A DNA stretch of 64,000 bases. Origin: Synechococcus sp. 1G10 (GTDB lineage: Bacteria; Cyanobacteriota; Cyanobacteriia; PCC-6307; Cyanobiaceae). This document shows positions 19,487 through 28,665 of the stretch, one piece after another (within the stretch, counting starts at the first letter, position 1; every line of letters begins with the position of its first letter). Position numbers and translations under genes: made by a program. The notes beneath the pieces are model-generated. The model saw nothing but the letters and a program-made list of their open reading frames with translations, was not told where the DNA came from and ran no database searches. The stretch covers positions 62,001 to 126,000 of the forward strand of contig NZ_NQKW01000006.1 in assembly GCF_002252625.1 (NCBI RefSeq). The letters run 5' to 3'.

Positions 19487-20356
19487 TCAGAGAAACTCAG
19501 GCCGCAGGTCCCGGCAGGCCTCCAGTTCCCGCCCCAGTCCGTCCCAGTCGTGCTGCTCGAGCAGACCTTCAAGGCCGTCGAGGGCCTGGCGGTAGTACCC
19601 AAGCGCCTCGGCCAAGGCGGCGCGGTTGCTCTGCGCCATCAAGGTGCCCAGCTCCGGATTGCCGCCGCCCACCCGGGTCGTGTCGGCGAAGCCGCTGGAG
19701 GCCAGGGCACGCACCAGTTGGGGCAAAGCCGCCTGGGACGACGCCTCTGCCCCATGCTCCGCCGCCCGCAGCAGGGCGGCGCTCACCAGCACCGGCAGGT
19801 GGGAGATCAGGGCCACGGCCCGGTCGTGGTCCTGGGCGTCGCATTCCAGCCACTGGGCCCCGAGGGCAACTGCCATGGCGCGAACGTGCTCCAGCGCTGC
19901 GGGGTCGGTCTGAAGCGTTGGGGTAGCCACCCAGGGCCGGCCGCGAAACAGGTTCGGCAGACCCGCCTCCACCCCGGCCGCGCTCGTGCCAGCCATCGGG
20001 TGGGTAGCCACGAAGTGGGGAACGAGTGACTCCCAGGCCGCCAGGACCGGCGCCTTCACCGAGGCCAGATCGGCGATCACCGCCCCCTCCGGCAGGGCTG
20101 CCAGCAGTTCAGGCGAAGGCTCCAGCAACTGATCGAGCGGCAGAGCCAGCAGCACCATCGCGCAGCCCGTGAGCACCGCCGGATCCGTACTCACCTGGCT
20201 GGCCAGGCCGCGCTGCCGTGCTCGCTCCGCCGTGGCGGGGCGATGGACCAGCCCGCGAACCTCAACGCCAAGGGCCATCAGGTCAAGGCCGATCGAGCCG
20301 CCGATCAGGCCCAGGCCCACCACTCCCACCGGTCTTTCATGCCAGAGGGTTGTCAT
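19487..20356 (-). CDS. tyrA: Arogenate/prephenate dehydrogenase
   Basis: A 289-residue NAD(P)-dependent dehydrogenase of tyrosine synthesis. The dinucleotide motif VGVVGLGLIGGSIGLDL is at the N-terminus, and HPMAGTSAAGVEAG plus the catalytic region SHLPVLVSAALL follow. In cyanobacteria the enzyme usually acts on arogenate with NADP; the sequence alone does not decide. It converges with crtD (31 bases between stops) and diverges from the helicase-like gene (42 bases between starts). ATG 20356 gives the normal length, although the frame remains open upstream. Confidence 0.92.
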   Translation of the reverse strand: MTTLWHERPVGVVGLGLIGGSIGLDLMALGVEVRGLVHRPATAERARQRGLASQVSTDPAVLTGCAMVLLALPLDQLLEPSPELLAALPEGAVIADLASVKAPVLAAWESLVPHFVATHPMAGTSAAGVEAGLPNLFRGRPWVATPTLQTDPAALEHVRAMAVALGAQWLECDAQDHDRAVALISHLPVLVSAALLRAAEHGAEASSQAALPQLVRALASSGFADTTRVGGGNPELGTLMAQSNRAALAEALGYYRQALDGLEGLLEQHDWDGLGRELEACRDLRPEFL

Positions 20357-20398
20357 CGCTGGTACGGCCCACTGGCTCCACCTTCCTACGATTCCGCG

Positions 20399-21832
20399 AT
20401 GTTGGAAGCCCGCGCCCACCAGCAGCTCAAGCAGCTCCTGCGCCAGGAGGGCGGCATCCGCTGGCCGCACCACCTGACCATGAGCCGGCTGGTGGCGCGC
20501 AGCCTGCGGCGCGCTGATCACACACTGGTGCGCCTGACCCCGGGCAGCGACCCCGACTGGCTGGTGGGCCTGCTGGTACCCCTGGCCCTGGGGGAAGCTT
20601 CGATCGCCATGGTGGTCAGCGATCCCCTGCGCCGACGCCTGCAGCAGGTGGAGATTCCAAGGCTGAAAACTGTTGGCCTGCAACTGCCCTGCTGGGAAGG
20701 ATCCCCCGGCGCCCCCGGGGTGGCTTCCCTCTGGCTGCTGAACCACGCCGAGCTGGAGCTGGCCTGGCGCCAGGGCCAGCTAGCGGAGCGGCAACTGGTC
20801 GTACCGGAGGCCGAGCGGCTGCACCAGCAACTGCGTCTTGCCCTGGATCGTCCGATCGACAACGGCGACTGGGAGCGACTGCGTCGGGTTCTGCCCAGCG
20901 CCGAACCCAGCCTGCTGGCGCTGCATGAGCGCATGAGCCGTCGAATCTTCGCCCATCCCCCCACACCCTCGGGACAGGTCCCGATCAGCCCCGAGGAGGA
21001 AGCTCCTCTGCGGCACCTGCTGGCGCTGCTGGGGCCCCTGCCGGAGGCCTGGCAGCTCTGGCAGTCCGCTGTTGGGCCCGGCTGGGCCAGCTGGGCCAGC
21101 GTCGACCGGCAGCTGCTGCAGTGGCGTCTGCACCGCCAGCCACTCGAACCACTGGAGGCCATGGAGGGCCTGCTCCACAGTCGCGGCGTCGTGCTGGTGG
21201 GCCAGCTCGGGCGGAACGCCGCTCTGGCCGGCATCAATCCACAGGTGAATGTGAACCTCTCGGATCCGCCCCTCTCCGATCCGCTGCCCCTCTATGCCCC
21301 CCTGGGCCAACCCTTCCCCAACAGCCCGCATTTCGGCACCCATCTGCTTGATCACTGCCGGCGACTGGTGTTGGGCCAGAGCGGCCTGACGATCGTGCTG
21401 GTGGATGAGCACTCCCAGCGGCTCAGCCTCGCCAGCGCCCTGGCGGCGGAGTTCGGCCGCCGGGTGGGACATGAAACCACCGCACCCGAGAGCAACGGAG
21501 TGATCTGCTGCGGCTGGCAGTGGTGGCTGGACCATCAGGGGCGGCTGCCGCTGCCGCGCCAGGTGATCGTCGGGCCACTACCGATCGCCAGCCTCGAAGA
21601 CCCCCTCACGGCGGCACGGGTCAACCGACTGCGCCAGGCTGGCCACGATTGGTTCCGGGAACTGCTGCTGCCGGAAGCCATGATCCGTCTCCAGTTGTCG
21701 CTGGCGGGGCTGCGCCGGGGCGGCGGGCGGCTGGCGGTGCTGGACGGACGCCTGCGCAGCCGCAGCTGGGGTCACCAGGTGCTCAGCGCCCTGGAGCCCT
21801 GGGTGGCCCTGAACAGATTGTTGCCGCTCTGA
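20399..21832 (+). CDS. DinG/XPD helicase-like protein lacking the P-loop
   Basis: A 477-residue protein whose last 150 residues look like the second motor domain of DinG/Rad3 helicases: PFPNSPHFG, a central strand TIVLVDEHSQRLSLASALA, and the final block LLPEAMIRLQLSLAGLRRGGG then AVLDGRLRSRSWGHQVLSAL. In active enzymes this block contains the arginine-finger motif GRLIRS. Here it is replaced by AGLRRGGG. No GxGKT/S Walker A or DEAH box is visible in the N-terminal part, which starts with a helical HQQLKQLLRQEGG segment. It is most likely a non-hydrolysing relative. Its partner and role are unknown. Confidence 0.7.
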   Translation: MLEARAHQQLKQLLRQEGGIRWPHHLTMSRLVARSLRRADHTLVRLTPGSDPDWLVGLLVPLALGEASIAMVVSDPLRRRLQQVEIPRLKTVGLQLPCWEGSPGAPGVASLWLLNHAELELAWRQGQLAERQLVVPEAERLHQQLRLALDRPIDNGDWERLRRVLPSAEPSLLALHERMSRRIFAHPPTPSGQVPISPEEEAPLRHLLALLGPLPEAWQLWQSAVGPGWASWASVDRQLLQWRLHRQPLEPLEAMEGLLHSRGVVLVGQLGRNAALAGINPQVNVNLSDPPLSDPLPLYAPLGQPFPNSPHFGTHLLDHCRRLVLGQSGLTIVLVDEHSQRLSLASALAAEFGRRVGHETTAPESNGVICCGWQWWLDHQGRLPLPRQVIVGPLPIASLEDPLTAARVNRLRQAGHDWFRELLLPEAMIRLQLSLAGLRRGGGRLAVLDGRLRSRSWGHQVLSALEPWVALNRLLPL

Positions 21833-21900
21833 GCAAGGCCGGATCAGGCGACCACAGCGAAGCCCGTAGCCTGTTGCCAGCCAGGTTGTCGCCGGGAAGC

Positions 21901-22146
21901 ATGGGAGAGGCCAAACGCCGCACGGAACAGGGATTACCGCCTCGCGGGCCGCAGAAGAACTCCAGCTCTGCCAAGGACACCTCACCGCGGCTGGCCCCCT
22001 GGCTGCCATTGACCCGCCGCCAGGCCGACCGCTTCATTCAGGTCTCCACCCAGGGGGCCTGGATTGGCATTGCTGCCCTGGTGCTGTTCTGGATCACAGT
22101 GCGCTTCATCGGACCCTCCGTCGGCTGGTGGAACCTCTCCGATTGA
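21901..22146 (+). CDS. Small membrane protein, DUF2839-type
   Basis: An 81-residue protein beginning MGEAKRRTEQGLPPRGPQ, a signature of the small cyanobacterial DUF2839 family. A basic, Ser-rich stretch and LPLTRRQADRFIQVSTQGAW precede a single membrane helix (about 55-73) and a short WWNLSD tail. Function unknown. It sits 68 bases after the helicase-like gene on the same strand; ATG 21901 is used because the family signature starts there. Confidence 0.82.
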   Translation: MGEAKRRTEQGLPPRGPQKNSSSAKDTSPRLAPWLPLTRRQADRFIQVSTQGAWIGIAALVLFWITVRFIGPSVGWWNLSD

Positions 22147-22233
22147 TCGGGTGCGCCTTTGCCCACACCAGAGCTCAGCCGTGGCAGAAAATGGAAGAAA
22201 ACATTAGAATCCCCCCAATTCCTGAGCTGGCCG

Positions 22234-22614
22234 ATGTTTCCCCGCCTCGCTGAGCAATACCGCTCCGTAGTGCTCGACCTGGTGATGAGCCTGCAGGCCT
22301 TGGCAAGCAGCCTGCAGCGCAAAGGCCTGGTAGCCACCTGCTATGTGTGCGGTGATGGCCGGGATGGCCATGGCGCATCGTTCGTGGCCGACCTCGGAGA
22401 CGCCCATATGGTGAGCTTCCTGGTCTCCGATTTCGGGATCAGCTGGGTGGAATCTCGCAACGGCTGCGAACTGGTGAAGCTCGAAGGCGCTGAGGCCATC
22501 CAGGAACTGCAGCGGGTTGCCACCTTCCTGCAGGACGCTCAACCGTGCGCCCCAACTCCTGCGGCCACCGGGCAAGATCCCGAGGCCAGCAGGCTTGAGG
22601 CTCCCCTGATCTGA
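22234..22614 (+). CDS. DUF1815-family protein
   Basis: A 126-residue soluble protein starting MFPRLAEQYRSVVLDLVMSL, with the internal segments YVCGDGRDGHGASFVADLG and VSDFGISWVES. This looks like the cyanobacterial DUF1815 family of unknown function. The last 25 residues are a Pro/Ala-rich variable tail. The upstream GTG frame extension is not family-like, so ATG 22234 is preferred. It converges with recA (26 bases between stops). Confidence 0.82.
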   Translation: MFPRLAEQYRSVVLDLVMSLQALASSLQRKGLVATCYVCGDGRDGHGASFVADLGDAHMVSFLVSDFGISWVESRNGCELVKLEGAEAIQELQRVATFLQDAQPCAPTPAATGQDPEASRLEAPLI

Positions 22615-22640
22615 TCTGAGCTCTGCTGCGCCCCCTGATC

Positions 22641-23840
22641 TCAGCTGACAGCCGGCTCCAGAGCATCAGCACCGTGCTCCATCGCTGATTCGGTGGATTC
22701 CGAGGCAGACGAAGCGTTCGAGCTGGTGGCGGCCAGCTTGGCGGCCGCCGCTGCCAGTGGCTTGAGCGAATTGGCGGTCACATCAGCACCCTCGGTGAGC
22801 TTGCGCCTGACCTCGGCCTCGATCTGCTCCTTCTGCTCCGGGTTCTGCTCCAACCAGGTGATGGTGTTGTCGCGGCCCTGACCGATGTTGTCACCGCCGT
22901 AGCTGTACCAGGCACCCTTGCGGATCACCACACCGGTTTCCTCGGCCAGGTCAATCACACAGCCCAGGGTGCTGATACCACGCCCGAAGAGAATATCGAA
23001 TTCGGCGATTCGGAACGGGGGCGCCACCTTGTTCTTGGCCACCTTCACCTTGGCACGGATGCCGTATTCCTCCGTACCGCGCTTGAGGGTCTGGATGCGA
23101 CGGATATCGAGCCGCACCGAGGCATAGAACTTGAGGGCATTGCCGCCGGTGGTGGTTTCAGGGTTGCCGTAGGTGACGCCGATCTTCTGGCGCAGCTGGT
23201 TGAGAAAGATCACCGTGCAACCCGACTTGCCGATGTTGCCGGTGATCTTGCGCATCGCCTGGCTCATCAGGCGGGCCTGGCTGCCGACGGCCAGATCACC
23301 CATTTCCCCCTCAATCTCAGCCCGCGGAGTGAGAGCCGCCACAGAGTCGATAACAACGATATCGACGGCGGCGGAGCGCACCAGCTGATCGACGATCTCC
23401 AGGGCCATTTCACCCGTATCGGGCTGGGACACCAGCAGATTTTCAACATCAACGCCCAAGGCAGCTGCGTAGACCGGGTCGAGTGCATGCTCCGCATCCA
23501 CGAAAGCGGCCACCCCGCCTCGCCGCTGCGCTTCGGCGATGGCGTGGAGGGTGAGGGTGGTCTTGCCGGAACTCTCAGGCCCGTAGACCTCCACCACCCG
23601 GCCCTTGGGATATCCGCCGCCCAGAGCCAGATCGAGGGTGAGGGCACCGGTGGACATCGTTTCCACCCGCATCCGGGAGGCATCCCCGAGGCGCATGATC
23701 GAGCCCTTGCCGAAGTTGCGCTCGATCTGGCCGAGCACAAGGTTGAGGGCCTTGTCGCGTTCCGCTGCGCCGGCCGCTGACGCGCTCGAGGAGCGGGGCT
23801 GGGCCGACCTGAGGTCGGTGCTCTTGGGGTCGACAGGCAT
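22641..23840 (-). CDS. recA: Recombinase RecA
   Basis: A 399-residue strand-exchange ATPase for homologous recombination and the SOS response. Walker A is [10 protein letters not shown], Walker B region [20 protein letters not shown], followed by the DNA-binding loops [17 protein letters not shown] and [17 protein letters not shown]. The C-terminal 50 residues are an Ala/Ser/Glu-rich acidic tail longer than in E. coli. ATG 23840 gives the usual short N-terminus; the frame upstream stays open but is not RecA-like. A LexA-like box lies about 160 bases upstream. Confidence 0.97.
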   Translation of the reverse strand: MPVDPKSTDLRSAQPRSSSASAAGAAERDKALNLVLGQIERNFGKGSIMRLGDASRMRVETMSTGALTLDLALGGGYPKGRVVEVYGPESSGKTTLTLHAIAEAQRRGGVAAFVDAEHALDPVYAAALGVDVENLLVSQPDTGEMALEIVDQLVRSAAVDIVVIDSVAALTPRAEIEGEMGDLAVGSQARLMSQAMRKITGNIGKSGCTVIFLNQLRQKIGVTYGNPETTTGGNALKFYASVRLDIRRIQTLKRGTEEYGIRAKVKVAKNKVAPPFRIAEFDILFGRGISTLGCVIDLAEETGVVIRKGAWYSYGGDNIGQGRDNTITWLEQNPEQKEQIEAEVRRKLTEGADVTANSLKPLAAAAAKLAATSSNASSASESTESAMEHGADALEPAVS

Positions 23841-23960
23841 GGTCAGAAGAAAACGAAGGAACGGGCCGGAAAGGGACGGACCCCAGGGGATGTCGCCGTG
23901 CGGCCTCACAGCTACAGGTGCCACCAAAGCCGATGGATGTATCAGGGCGGTGGCAAAACA

Positions 23961-23981
23961 GCGGCAGCAGGCCCCTGCCGC
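23961..23981. other. GC-rich hairpin in the recA leader
   Basis: An inverted repeat GCGGCAG/CTGCCGC with a 7-base loop lies about 120-140 bases upstream of the recA start. It has no T run, so it is not an obvious terminator of the upstream HAD gene. It may shape the recA leader RNA. Confidence 0.45.
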
Positions 23982-23997
23982 CGGGTAGCTCAGAATT

Positions 23998-24011
23998 AGT
24001 ACAGGCGTACG
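23998..24011 (-). promoter_or_regulatory. recA: Candidate LexA operator upstream of recA
   Basis: On the minus strand the site reads CGTACGCCTGTACT. It fits the published cyanobacterial LexA consensus RGTACNNNDGTWCB at 13 of 14 positions, with C in place of the first R. It lies 158 bases upstream of recA and directly after the HAD hydrolase stop codon. Confidence 0.5.
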
Positions 24012-24019
24012 CTAGCGGA

Positions 24020-24769
24020 TCAGGGCCACGTAGCCAAGGGGGCCGCGAAGGCCGCCGGCTCCAGCACCGCCAGCCCCTCGGGCAGAGCGATCAGATCGTG
24101 GGGCCCCAGGTAGCCCCAGCTCACCAGGAAACAGCGCACCGCCTCCAGTCCAGCGGTGGCGCGCACCGCCTCGAGCGTGGGCCGGCGGTCCTCGATGAAC
24201 CAGAGCGGCCGCTGCAGCGCGCGCAGGCGCAGCAGCACCTCGGGCTTGCTGCCGTCCTCGTGGCCGAAGGTGTACAGAGGATCGAGGTCCTGGGCCGCGA
24301 GCAGCTCCCGGGCGAAGGCGCCGCCCTTGGTGGTGAGCACGGCCCAGTCGGCAGGCTCCGCTGCCAGGGCCCGCAGCCGCTGCGGCACTCCGGGGTAGGG
24401 CCGGTGCAGCGCCAGCCAATGCCTGCGATCGGCCGCAATGGCCTGCCGGCGCACTTCTTCGAGGGTGGCCTGCAAGGTCTCGGGGCTCCAGCCCCAGTGG
24501 GCCAGCGCTGGAGCCAGGGCCTCGTCGTAGTCCGCCCCCGGGGCGGTGAGGTCGCTGGAGCTGCGGGACAGCTCCGCGGCCACCAGCACCATCTCCCAGC
24601 CCTTGTGGATCAGCGGGCGCAGCCGGGCGAAGGCAACGGGAGCCTGCTCGGGAAGGGTGAGGTCCGGCCGCAGCTTCAGGACCGCCTGGCGAGCTGCCCA
24701 CCAGTACTCCGCCATGCCGTCGACGAGGACGCCATCGAAGTCGAACACCAGCAGTGGGCTGGGGGTCAC
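24020..24769 (-). CDS. HAD-family hydrolase
   Basis: A 249-residue haloacid-dehalogenase-type phosphohydrolase. Motif I is FDFDGVLVDG at residues 8-17 (both catalytic Asp present), motif II is the VLTTKGG strand, and motif III/IV is represented by KPEVLLRLR and FIEDRRPT. The substrate cannot be told; phosphoglycolate-phosphatase-like enzymes are relatives. The GTG at 24769 is chosen because it places motif I near the N-terminus; the longer frame runs through the tRNA-Gln. It is transcribed toward recA. Confidence 0.82.
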   Translation of the reverse strand: MTPSPLLVFDFDGVLVDGMAEYWWAARQAVLKLRPDLTLPEQAPVAFARLRPLIHKGWEMVLVAAELSRSSSDLTAPGADYDEALAPALAHWGWSPETLQATLEEVRRQAIAADRRHWLALHRPYPGVPQRLRALAAEPADWAVLTTKGGAFARELLAAQDLDPLYTFGHEDGSKPEVLLRLRALQRPLWFIEDRRPTLEAVRATAGLEAVRCFLVSWGYLGPHDLIALPEGLAVLEPAAFAAPLATWP

Positions 24770-24786
24770 GCAGGGATCTCTCAGAA

Positions 24787-24858
24787 CTGGGCCGCTAGGA
24801 TTCGAACCTAGGAATGGCGGGACCAAAACCCGCTGCCTTACCACTTGGCGACGGCCCA
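24787..24858 (-). tRNA. trnQ: tRNA-Gln (TTG)
   Basis: A 72-base cloverleaf on the minus strand: acceptor TGGGCCG/CGGCCCA, anticodon stem GCGGG/CCCGC around loop TTTTGGT, and a T arm CTAGG-TTCGAAT-CCTAG. The anticodon TTG reads Gln codons. CCA is not encoded. It lies 17 bases upstream of the HAD gene start. Confidence 0.96.
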
Positions 24859-25015
24859 AAGCTCCAGCGGCGGCCTTCCAATCCAGTCGATCCATGGGGA
24901 TGGATCCGGGTTGGTCGAGCGCTTGGCCGGTTGCCTTGTTAGTTACCCACAGCGGGCCGTCCTTCGTCAATCTCTGAATGCCGGCAGCGAACCTGCCAAC
25001 CCGTGCCGGGCCCTT

Positions 25016-26719
25016 TCATGGAGGAAAGACCCGCAGCCGCCGCAGGTCGCCGCTGCCGAATTCGGCACTGCGCAGGCCGTAGCCATTCACCTGATCGGCC
25101 TGGATGCCTCGCACCGACGGACTTCGGGGCAACAGCTCCACCGGCCGTCCCTGGAGAAGCACCACCTGCTCCACCGCCAGACGGCATTCCTCCATGGCGC
25201 CATGGGCGTCATCAGGGGCGCTGACAGGGTCAGTGGCAGCTGCCGTCCCTTCTCCGCCGCGACGGCGCAACAGCCGCTCCACTCCGCGTTGGATCTGGGG
25301 AAGGGTGTCGGCCTTGATCACCAGGATCGGCACATGCCGCTCGAGGGCCTGGCTGCGTACCTGGGGTTCGCGACCGAGCTGCTGGCGCAGGCTCAGCACC
25401 GCATCGGCGTCCTCCACCTGGCTGGCGCGCTGCACGGGCAACTGACGGCTGCGCACCACCTGCTCCAGCAACTGGGGGCTGACCCCGCAGCAGTAGAGGC
25501 GCAGGGGAGGGGCCGCAGGGGAAGGGGATGCCGAGCGGCGATGGGGCGGGAGCAGCTCTGGATCGGGCAGGGGCACCGGTGCCAGGGCTGAGCTGGGGGC
25601 TGAGGCTGAGCGGTCCCCAGCCAGAAGCGGACCACGCCGCGGCATCCGGGGGGGAGAGCGAAGACCGGGTTCGGGATCATCGAGTCGCAGCAGGCCGTCG
25701 CTGCCCAGCTCACGAACCTGGGGACGTACCGGCTGCCCTCGCAGCTGCTGATCAACGGTGCGGGCCACGTCACGGTGCACCAGCCAGCGGCTGCGGCTGT
25801 GCATCTCCACCGCCAGGGGGAAGGTGGGGTCAGCGCAGCGCTCGAGCACCGTCTTCTGGGAACCACGCCGGCGGGCCTCCTCATCCCCCAGGGTGACCGA
25901 CTGAATGCCCCCGATCAGATCGGCCAGGGTGGGGTTCTTGATCAGGTTGGCCAGCTCGTTGCCGTGGGCTGTGGCCACCAGCATCACGCCGCGCTCGGCG
26001 ATGGTGCGGGCAGCCTGGGCCTCGAGTTCGGTGCCGATCTCATCGATCACGATCACCTCGGGCATGTGGTTTTCCACCGCCTCGATCATCACCTGATGCT
26101 GTTGCTCAGGCCTCGCCACCTGCATGCGTCTGGCCCGGCCGATGGCGGGATGGGGAATGTCTCCGTCGCCGGCGATCTCGTTGCTGGTGTCGATCACCAC
26201 CACCCGCCGCTCCAGGTCGTCGGCCAGCACCCGGGCGATCTCCCGCAGTGCCGTGGTCTTGCCCACACCGGGCCGTCCCATCAGCAGCAGCGACTGGCCG
26301 CTGTCGAGCAGGTCGCGCACCATCGCCACCGTGCCGAACACCGCCCGGCCCACCCGGCAGGTGAGCCCGACCACCTCCCCACCGCGGTTGCGGATCGCAC
26401 TGATGCGATGCAGGGTGCGCTCGATACCGGCCCGGTTGTCGCCGCCGAAGGACCCGAGCCGCTGCACCACCGCCGCCAGATCGGCCCGCTCGATCGGCCG
26501 CTGATCCAGCAGCTGGGCGCGGCCCGGATAGCGAGCTTCGGGTGCACGGCCCAGGTCGAGCACCACCTCCAGCAACTGATCACGGCTGAGCGGGCTCGCC
26601 AGCGCTTCAGCGACACGCTCGGGCAACACCTCCAGCAGGCGATCGAGATCGTCGGTGATCCGCTGGGGGGTGATTAGCCGGGCGGCCGCGGCAGTGGCGG
26701 CAACGCTTGGACTGGGCAT
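25016..26719 (-). CDS. ycf45: Ycf45-like AAA ATPase
   Basis: A 567-residue ATPase like the chloroplast/cyanobacterial Ycf45 family, related to the SpoIIIAA-type ATPases. Residues 15-130 form a helical N-domain with [18 protein letters not shown]. Walker [14 protein letters not shown] is at 148-160 and Walker [12 protein letters not shown] near 215. A disordered Pro/Ser-rich linker (about 370-430) leads to a C-terminal domain with [20 protein letters not shown]. No membrane segment is evident. The role of the family is not established. ATG 26719 is preferred to the GTG two codons earlier. It is the last gene of the ndhN-ldpA-ycf45 run, 26 bases after ldpA. Confidence 0.87.
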   Translation of the reverse strand: MPSPSVAATAAAARLITPQRITDDLDRLLEVLPERVAEALASPLSRDQLLEVVLDLGRAPEARYPGRAQLLDQRPIERADLAAVVQRLGSFGGDNRAGIERTLHRISAIRNRGGEVVGLTCRVGRAVFGTVAMVRDLLDSGQSLLLMGRPGVGKTTALREIARVLADDLERRVVVIDTSNEIAGDGDIPHPAIGRARRMQVARPEQQHQVMIEAVENHMPEVIVIDEIGTELEAQAARTIAERGVMLVATAHGNELANLIKNPTLADLIGGIQSVTLGDEEARRRGSQKTVLERCADPTFPLAVEMHSRSRWLVHRDVARTVDQQLRGQPVRPQVRELGSDGLLRLDDPEPGLRSPPRMPRRGPLLAGDRSASAPSSALAPVPLPDPELLPPHRRSASPSPAAPPLRLYCCGVSPQLLEQVVRSRQLPVQRASQVEDADAVLSLRQQLGREPQVRSQALERHVPILVIKADTLPQIQRGVERLLRRRGGEGTAAATDPVSAPDDAHGAMEECRLAVEQVVLLQGRPVELLPRSPSVRGIQADQVNGYGLRSAEFGSGDLRRLRVFPP

Positions 26720-26745
26720 GGACACGGCCCATCTGCACCAACGTT

Positions 26746-27801
26746 CTAGCCATCAGCGGCCAGCCAGGGGGAGACAAGCTCCTGCGCCAGCGCCAGGGCC
26801 TGGGGCCAGAGGGCCGGCTCATCGAGCAGACGCCGGCCACGTCGTTCCGCCTCCAGCACCAGGGGGGAGAGCAGCCGGCGAGCCAGACCACCGAAGGCCA
26901 CCCCGGCGGCGGCAGTACGAGCGGCCTGAGCGCCCCCGCTGCGCTGGTGCAGCAGCGGCAGGCTGCGGCCGTTGGTGCCGCCAGCGAGTTGCAGTGGCCC
27001 CGGCGGCGCCAGCCGGCGCACGGCAAGCAGCAGGTTGACGGCGGCATGGGCCGTGCCATCGCCCACATCACCACTCATCGGGCGGCCATCGAGTTGCCAG
27101 AGGGGACGGAAGCGATGGCGGCGCAGCAGGACGAACCGCTGCCAGAGCTCGCGGGCCAGGGTCGCCGGGCTGGCGTCAGGGGAGGGGGCAGCGGCGGCCG
27201 CGCCGGCCTCAAGGCCACAACTGACGGCCAGGCGCCGCAAGGGCAGGCCCGAGGCCGCCACCTGCTCCAGCCGCCGGGCGAAGGCCTCTCCCCGGCCCAG
27301 GCAGGTATGGATCTCCACCGCATCCGGGCGCAGGCGAGCGAGGAGCTCCGGCACTGCCGAGGCTTCGAGTCCATGACTGCGGGCCTCGATCAGTCCGTGG
27401 GGGCAGGCGGGCAAGCAGCGGCCACAGCCGTAGCAGCGCTCCCTGGTCACACCGGCCCCGGCCGGGATCGCCTCTGCAGGGCAGACACGGGCGCAGGGCC
27501 TGGGGCAGTCGGCCGGGCAACGGCTGGGATCGAACCAGGCCTTGCGGAAGTGGGGATCGTCGCCGTCGCTGAGGCTGAGCATCAGCCAGGGGGTACTCAG
27601 CTCAGGCCGCTGCTCACGGGCCCAGCGCAGGCCCCGGCGGGCGGCGGCCACCACCGCTTCATCAGCGGCCACATCAATGCAATGAACCCCAGCAAGGGCA
27701 TAGAGCCCGCAGAGGTCTTCGATGGCAGCGAGATCCTGATTGCTGGCCCCGCAGATCAACTTGACCCAGTGACCACAGGCGAGAGCCTGGTCAGGCGGCA
27801 A
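26746..27801 (-). CDS. ldpA: LdpA, Fe-S protein of the circadian input pathway
   Basis: A 351-residue protein resembling LdpA (light-dependent period), a redox-active Fe-S protein that adjusts the cyanobacterial clock to the metabolic state. The ferredoxin-like core shows [18 protein letters not shown] followed by [14 protein letters not shown], enough cysteines for two clusters. An upstream segment [14 protein letters not shown] and a downstream [12 protein letters not shown] block are typical of the family. The start is a TTG that overlaps the ndhN stop by 11 bases, so the two are translationally coupled. Confidence 0.9.
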   Translation of the reverse strand: MPPDQALACGHWVKLICGASNQDLAAIEDLCGLYALAGVHCIDVAADEAVVAAARRGLRWAREQRPELSTPWLMLSLSDGDDPHFRKAWFDPSRCPADCPRPCARVCPAEAIPAGAGVTRERCYGCGRCLPACPHGLIEARSHGLEASAVPELLARLRPDAVEIHTCLGRGEAFARRLEQVAASGLPLRRLAVSCGLEAGAAAAAPSPDASPATLARELWQRFVLLRRHRFRPLWQLDGRPMSGDVGDGTAHAAVNLLLAVRRLAPPGPLQLAGGTNGRSLPLLHQRSGGAQAARTAAAGVAFGGLARRLLSPLVLEAERRGRRLLDEPALWPQALALAQELVSPWLAADG

Positions 27802-28252
27802 CCATCTCCTCCAAAGGCTTCCAGCGCAGACTGCGGGACCCGCCCAGCTCCGCCACGATCTTCAGCCGGGGCTCGCGCCGGGTGAGCGAACAGAGCGACT
27901 GCAGCTCCGCCGAGGAGAGCACCTGAGCCTCCAGCAGCCACAACACCATGGGCTTGATGCCCTCCAGCAAGGCCCCCAACTGGGGCATCACCCGCTGCAC
28001 CTCGCCCACGGCGGCCCCACGGCCCACGCTGTGATGGCCAAGGTGGGGCGGACGGACCCCATGACTCTGGAACAGGAAGACCTCGGGGTCACCCAGGCCC
28101 CGGGCCGAAGTGATCTGAGCGCCGTACCCAGCTGCGCGCAGGCGGCGCAGCAGTCGGGTCTCAGCACCTCCTTCCAGAGGGGCGTAAAGGGCGAGGGCGC
28201 CGGCCTTCTCCAAGTCCTGACGGAAGCGGCGACCTGAGAGCAGCAGAGGCAT
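27791..28252 (-). CDS. ndhN: NAD(P)H-quinone oxidoreductase subunit N
   Basis: A 153-residue peripheral subunit of the cyanobacterial/chloroplast NDH-1 complex, which drives cyclic electron flow around photosystem I and respiration. Diagnostic segments are [44 protein letters not shown], and the C-terminal [13 protein letters not shown]. It leads the ndhN-ldpA-ycf45 operon and diverges from the ribosomal operon across a 413-base spacer. Confidence 0.95.
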   Translation of the reverse strand: MPLLLSGRRFRQDLEKAGALALYAPLEGGAETRLLRRLRAAGYGAQITSARGLGDPEVFLFQSHGVRPPHLGHHSVGRGAAVGEVQRVMPQLGALLEGIKPMVLWLLEAQVLSSAELQSLCSLTRREPRLKIVAELGGSRSLRWKPLEEMVAA

Positions 28253-28665
28253 GGGGCGGCTTCAGAACTGTTGGCGAAAGTCTGACAGGGGAGAGAAGAA
28301 TGTGGCCGGAGTCGATAGGGTATGGTGTTCTCTTGTGCATCTGATCTGCGCCCGACCGCTAGCCGGGCCTCCAGATCAATGTGCGGGATCGTCGCTGGCG
28401 ACGGTCTCTTCTGGTCAGTGCGGCCAGGCTTGCCGGTTTGCTCCGCGCAATGCCCAACCGCCGGGATACTGCCGCCTTGCCCAGCAGGCGCGGACAAGTC
28501 CCAGCCAACTGTTTCGCCAACCGCTAGCCCACCCGAAACCGCCCCGGAGCTTCCGCTCCCCAGCGGCTCGGGAGCCAGTTTTTCTGGCCAAGCGCGTCTG
28601 CACGAATCAGTATCGAGTGGCTCGCACCCGTGCGCGTCACTGTCCTGCTGGCGTTTCTCCCTCCT
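28253..28665 (+). promoter_or_regulatory. Leader and divergent promoter region before rplC
   Basis: This 413-base gene-free stretch separates the divergent ndhN and rplC. I find no convincing small gene. It must hold promoters for both directions, but no clean sigma-70 pair stands out; TATGGT at 28321 is only a weak -10 candidate. The last 120 bases can form alternative hairpins described separately as a possible attenuator. Confidence 0.6.
28546..28583 (+). promoter_or_regulatory. Possible transcription attenuator in the ribosomal operon leader
   Basis: Hairpin A pairs GGAGC (28546-28550 region) with GCTCC (28555-28559) across a TTCC loop. Hairpin B pairs GCTCCC (28555-28560) with GGGAGC (28570-28575) and is followed by CAG and five T residues (28579-28583). 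A and B share the GCTCC strand, so they exclude each other, as in an antiterminator/terminator switch. Stems are short, and the effect is untested. Confidence 0.4.

Noticed and set aside
22611-22645. Weak inverted repeat CTGAG/CTCAG between the DUF1815 gene and recA
   Set aside because: Five base pairs with a 20-base gap and no T run; not a credible terminator.
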